From: Gracilaria domingensis | Taxonomy: Eukaryota > Rhodophyta > Florideophyceae > Gracilariales > Gracilariaceae | Length of the DNA: 23,061 bases | Direction: 5' to 3' | NCBI GenBank assembly: GCA_022539475.1 | Contig: VCMS01000269.1 | Span: 1-23,061 of the forward strand | In this document: in pieces, positions 19,438-23,061 of the stretch | Layout of the letters: every line of letters begins with the position of its first letter | Position numbering within the stretch: position 1 is the first letter of the stretch | Position numbers and translations under genes: made by a program | Notes under the pieces: model-generated | The model's input: only the letters and a program-made list of their open reading frames with translations | Told to the model about the DNA's origin: nothing | Databases searched by the model: none

Positions 19438-20277
19438 TTATGATTCATGGTGGTTTTTATCGTGCTGCTTTTCCTCGTAGCCGTACAACAGAGCCACCAA
19501 CATAATTGTCGAATGTACATCCTCCACGCTTTCGAACAGGTTGTGTACTCCACCCGGGATACAATCTTCTTTGACGTGAACGCCGTACACGCCTACCTCA
19601 TGCAAAGGCCCGTCGCTCAAAGCACTTCCGAACGTCACGACGTCATCCGTATCAATAAATCTCGGTTCATTATCCACAAGATTTTCTCCTCCGCTTCCTT
19701 TTGTGTATCGCTTGTCCACAATTTCGCAACTTTTATCGCCGGGATAGATAACAAACGCATCCATCTTCTGCAACAGGTCCCCAATAGCAGAATCCACTTC
19801 TTCTTTCCACTGCCACAGTTTGTTGTACACGAAATTGATAAGGCCACTATCACTTCTGGTCTCCACGAACCCCTTGTCATCATCATTCACAATACCATGC
19901 CTCCTATTCAAATCCCTTACCAGGAACAGTAGTCCGTCAACAGTGTGGTCAAGGGTGTGATCATTGAATGCACCCTTAATTTTCCTCTCGTCAGAGAAAC
20001 GCAGGAAAGCTCCATGATTCGCCGAGACACCAAACTTATAGTCTCCGAGTCCTTCCATTTCCCCTCCAAGTCGCCCACATCACCCCCTGTGACAAGTCCA
20101 AAACCAACACGTTCGTCAATGAACTTCATACACTTCACAACTTCTTCTGGAATTGACTCTCCTTCTCTTCTCAACGTTCCATCAACAGAACTTAATATAC
20201 CGTAACCATTGGCATATATGAACTTAGACAAGGTATTTGGTTGAAATTTCCGCCAAGTCTCTCTGTTCCTCTGCCAT
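19438..20277 (-). pseudogene. HAD phosphatase paralogue, frameshifted and missing its nucleophile
   Basis: This is a diverged inverted copy of the gene at 18513-19385. Matching blocks include IPEEVVKCMKFIDERVGFG, YKFGVSANHGA, RSDSGLINFVYN, and TFGSALSDGPL. Two frames (20231 down to about 20060, and 20058 down to 19438) must be joined by a frameshift at about 20056-20061, where one base is missing relative to the intact gene. The catalytic Asp of DVDGTL is Ser (codon 20187-20189) and TGRD has become TGGD, so it could not be an ordinary HAD phosphatase even if the frame were intact. An ATG at 20277 starts MAEEQRDLAEI, resembling the N-terminus of the intact gene, but a further break separates it from the rest. 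Confidence 0.85.
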
Positions 20278-20613
20278 TTTTCCTGATACAGTCACCATAC
20301 TGCCACAAGTACCGCATAGACAGGAACTGTATAGACTTCTCAGTTTCATACTTCTCTTAAAAGCAACCTTAAGTGCAGTTTCAGAAATGTTAGGACGCTA
20401 CATGTCCAATTGCGAATTGATTGGTGCCGCCAATGATGTTAACGATACCGAGCATTTGGCATGTTGCAATTAGACGCAACTGGACCAAAGACGTTTGACA
20501 TTTGTTCAATTACCAGCCTGCCGCACCTTTTCTATGTTCATATGTATAGCCTTGTAATAGTATACTACTCTTAATACTCGCAAGACACACATAATTTACT
20601 AATCATCTCATTC
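20278..20613. other. Spacer with no supported gene
   Basis: Only short frames without recognisable features. It separates the HAD pseudogene's 5' end from the 3' end of the second oxygenase; both are on the minus strand. Confidence 0.4.
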
Positions 20614-21852
20614 TCATCCACTTCGAGGCGCTCGCAGCCTCATTATTGGCAAATTGTCATCACTACTACTCTCGAGCACTTCGGTTCTACCGGCGTCCGC
20701 TTCCACACCAATCTCCACGACCACTTGGTCTTCGTCCATGTCAACCGCCCCACCCTCCTTATCGGACAACAGTTCATCCTCCGCCTCCTCCTCCACGTCA
20801 CCATTGACAAACGTGGGTCGGAAATCCCACACCCGATGAACAGCATCAGGTAGTGCGTAGCCCTCTGGTACCATGTACATGTGGTATCTAACCAGCAAAT
20901 CCATAGACTCGGGCCTATCCACCTTTTCCTTCCCACTTGCTCCAGCATGTGTCACATCACCACGGCCCACGAATACGGAGTACGGTGGGATGATTATCTT
21001 CTTCGCTGGATACACCTCCGACATCACTCGCAACTGTTGGTTGTTCATCCCCACCAGTTGATGGCTTCCAGCGCTCACCCGGAGAGGGAAGCCCTCTTTC
21101 CCAGAGGCCATTACAAAGTATCCGGGGTTGCCAGTATTCATTGTTTCCTTCGTAACCAGACCACTGAAGTCGGTGTGCAGCGTCTGGCGCTTGCACTTTC
21201 TCGTCGTCCCCAGAAATCGACCACCAGTTTTCGGAGTGTATATCTTCACAGCTTCCCTTTCATTGTCCCATAGTCCCAAAGCCGCAGCAATTGTACCCAT
21301 TCGAACATCAAGTAACGCACGCGACCTTACAACCCACCTGAGCTCCTCATTATCCTCCGGCTTCTCCACCGTACCCCAACGTGTCGACATCACTCTCCCC
21401 TCAAATGGTCCATCGCTACCGTCCTTCCATCCTTCATCATCGTTGATTATTTGAACAAACGACTTCTGTTCCTCTCCTTTCCGTATATCCGGCATCGCTC
21501 CATACTCATTCTCGAAGAAGTCCACCAACTTCCCCGACACATCTCCGAACTCCCGAACTTCTTCCAACTCCTCCCATTTAGGGACACCATTATCCGTCGC
21601 AAAGCCATCAAGCACGCAATATCCATTCTGCCTTAGCTCAGCTTGCATTCGGGGCGAAGAACATTTGCCCAAAATTCGTTCATGCTCCTTCGGCAGCAAC
21701 CCACAGCACCTTTTCATCATCCAACCTGTCGGCTCGAGTACAGATCTCCATACCAAATGTCTCCGCCCGTAGGCGATGTTCAGCCCTTGCAGCGTGCCAA
21801 AAACAAGATGGTCTACATCTACGAGATTCGCAAGACACTTAGCAGCTCCGAC
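20614..21852 (-). CDS. 2-oxoglutarate/Fe(II)-dependent oxygenase-like protein, copy 2 (main exon)
   Basis: One uninterrupted frame of 412 codons ending in TGA. Iron ligands by motif: H and D of TLHTDF (codons at 21177 and 21171) and the H of GRGDVTHAGA (20949); R of LLVRYHMY (20889) is the expected 2-oxoglutarate ligand. PGYFVMASGKEGFPL and SVFVGRGDV form core strands. The last 90 residues are acidic, then Ser/Arg-rich. No ATG begins the conserved part: the first in-frame ATG is 21720, yet coding-like sequence continues upstream to 21852 (ANLVDVDHLVFGTLQGLNI), where CATAG|GTCGG is a good splice acceptor. A 56-nt intron (21853-21908, donor AAC|GTAATT) would join it in phase to RLTRQEWQGKN. Substrate unknown; the family includes hydroxylases of small molecules, proteins and nucleic-acid bases. 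Confidence 0.78.
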   Translation of the reverse strand, partial: VGAAKCLANLVDVDHLVFGTLQGLNIAYGRRHLVWRSVLEPTGWMMKRCCGLLPKEHERILGKCSSPRMQAELRQNGYCVLDGFATDNGVPKWEELEEVREFGDVSGKLVDFFENEYGAMPDIRKGEEQKSFVQIINDDEGWKDGSDGPFEGRVMSTRWGTVEKPEDNEELRWVVRSRALLDVRMGTIAAALGLWDNEREAVKIYTPKTGGRFLGTTRKCKRQTLHTDFSGLVTKETMNTGNPGYFVMASGKEGFPLRVSAGSHQLVGMNNQQLRVMSEVYPAKKIIIPPYSVFVGRGDVTHAGASGKEKVDRPESMDLLVRYHMYMVPEGYALPDAVHRVWDFRPTFVNGDVEEEAEDELLSDKEGGAVDMDEDQVVVEIGVEADAGRTEVLESSSDDNLPIMRLRAPRSG

Positions 21853-21908
21853 CTATGTCCCTTCGGCAAGTGAATGACTCTGAGCCAGGGGTCCTTGTGC
21901 TCAATTAC

Positions 21909-22251
21909 GTTCTTCCCTTGCCATTCCTGCCGTGTCAGCCTGGCATACCCGCACCATGATGGGTTCGGTGGGCCATCATATGGGTCACCTCGAACAAGTC
22001 CGTGCTCCTCAGATTCCGGAAGAGCTGTAGGTAACTCGTCATCAAATGACCCCACCACCTGTCTCTTGCTGATCGTCTGGCGCAGCATCTTTCTCGACGA
22101 TGACAACCCGTGGAACTGTCACAGAAAGAAGCTCATCGTCATCCACAAATGCAGAACTGCCTGCGTTCTCTGCATTCGCTCCCTCTCCCAATGCCACGAA
22201 CTGAACCTTCATCGACCTTCCTCTCAGCACATGTTCATTTAGTTGAGACAT
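21909..22251 (-). CDS. Probable upstream coding part of oxygenase copy 2
   Basis: Two overlapping frames look coding. From the ATG at 22251: MSQLNEHVLRGRSMKVQFV to a stop at 22042. From about 22106: TALPESEEHGLVRGDPYDG to RLTRQEWQGKN ending at 21909. The latter joins the oxygenase exon in phase through the proposed 56-nt intron. How the two frames join (a further intron or a frameshift near 22050-22100) I could not decide. No recognised domain. Confidence 0.4.
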
Positions 22252-22412
22252 CAGGTCATCCGGCTGTCATGCTGTTCAGAGTAGATCTCATCTGTTGTGT
22301 GAAAGTCTTTCTCCGTTTCTTCCTCGGGCGGAGCCCCCTGTTCTTCTTCAGAGCTACCCAGAACTTCTATGGCACCTCGATTTCGGCCGTGCTCAATTTC
22401 CCTATAACTCAC

Positions 22413-23061
22413 CTGCGCCCGTTCTCGTGCACTTCTTCGCGGCTCCCTTCTTCACTGGCAGATGATGCAGCAGCAGCAGCGGGAGTCCTGCTCTTCGTCA
22501 CGGAGTGCTTCACTGGTGCGGGGGCGAATACTGAGCATCGCCGGCAATCGATTCTGAACGGGAAGTGTGGCAGTTCTAATTGAGTTCGTCGTGCTCCGAA
22601 CACGCGGCAATGTGTTGAAGTTCACAACTTGTCCAAAAGGAACTTATACACAGCTGCGTTGTTGTCTGGGTCTTCAACGTCATCTTCATTCGATGGAGCA
22701 GAAAGACTGACTTCGCGTTTCAGGAACACTTCCACGGACTCTTCCTCGTTCAGTTCATTCCTCCACTGCTCTAGCCGCGCGGAACAGAGACACTGCTCTA
22801 TCATAAAAGAAACCTGAACCTCCTCCAAAGCTTTTCCATTTGCTTTGTCTTCGTCGACTTGCCCTTCAATAGAAACATCTGAAGACAATCAAGAATGAAG
22901 GAAAACTCCTCGGCATCCCAAAACATATACGGAGTATGGCGACAGATGTTGGAACCTATGTCACTCCACGTCTCACATATATCCTCGCAAAGGGCCAGCA
23001 TTCCCTCACGAGATATGGAGTTGCAGGGCGACCATTGGCATATCTCAGATACTGACGCCTC
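22413..23061 (-). CDS. Possible exons of a minus-strand gene, incomplete at window edge
   Basis: From the window edge a Cys/Trp-rich frame reads EICQWSPCNSISREGMLALC, ICETWSDIGSN and FWDAEEFSFILDCL before ending near 22801. A second frame (22888-22622) reads acidic EQWRNELNEEESVEVFLKRE to a TGA. A third (22603-22413) is Ala/Ser-rich and ends in a perfect donor CGCAG|GTGAGT at 22413/22412. These are consistent with several exons of one gene, perhaps the 5' part of the oxygenase gene, but I could not find a unique splicing path. Frameshift decay is the alternative. Confidence 0.35.

Noticed and set aside
12103..19453. Shared 13-mer ATGATTCATGGTG at about 12103 and 19440
   Set aside because: Similarity does not extend beyond the 13 bases; a chance match is adequate.

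Overview
The window looks like nuclear DNA of a photosynthetic eukaryote, most plausibly a red alga of the Chondrus type. The evidence is a plant/cyanobacterial-type phytoene desaturase fragment, a eukaryotic telobox Myb domain, a few GT-AG introns (several under 130 nt), AT-rich spacers and a MULE-type DNA transposon. The species call is an inference. Nothing prokaryotic (operons, Shine-Dalgarno spacing, CRISPR) was seen.

Layout. 166-700 (-): decayed phytoene desaturase fragment. 1123-4107 (-): long telobox Myb protein with a low-complexity tail, whose single frame is cut by three stops. 4108-5759: no gene, but an AT-rich region with repeated CATTC/GAATG motifs around a GC-rich core that carries a hairpin. 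5760-6494 (+): repeat copy A. 6509-7540 (+): 2-oxoglutarate/Fe(II) oxygenase-like gene with one in-frame TAG. 7775-8973 (-): three-exon membrane protein. 9591-10292 (+): lysine-rich coiled-coil protein with one in-frame TGA. 10844-14228 (+): MULE transposase with a 101-nt intron, two zinc-finger-like HNH regions, a DDE core and a SWIM finger, carrying seven in-frame stops. 14229-15624 (-): repeat copy B with a degraded coiled-coil gene. 15911-16235: tandem repeat of about 125 bp. 16265-16603 (-): 3' fragment of ribulose-phosphate 3-epimerase. 16983-17885 (+): intact ketopantoate-reductase-like gene. 18513-19385 (+) and 19438-20277 (-): an intact HAD phosphatase and its dead paralogue, tail to tail. 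20614-21852 (-): a second, uninterrupted 2OG oxygenase. 21909-23061 (-): probable upstream exons of that gene or another one.

How it fits together. The intact single-copy-looking genes (16983-17885, 18513-19385, 20614-21852) sit at the right end. The left and centre are a graveyard of gene fragments, mobile DNA and diverged paralogues. Two things stand out. First, genes here usually keep one reading frame over kilobases and are broken by single stop codons rather than indels. Second, a 480-bp mostly non-coding block is present as two inverted copies about 90% alike by eye. Each copy ends at the same base, and that end abuts the truncated end of a different gene: the oxygenase at 6495 and the MULE at 14228.
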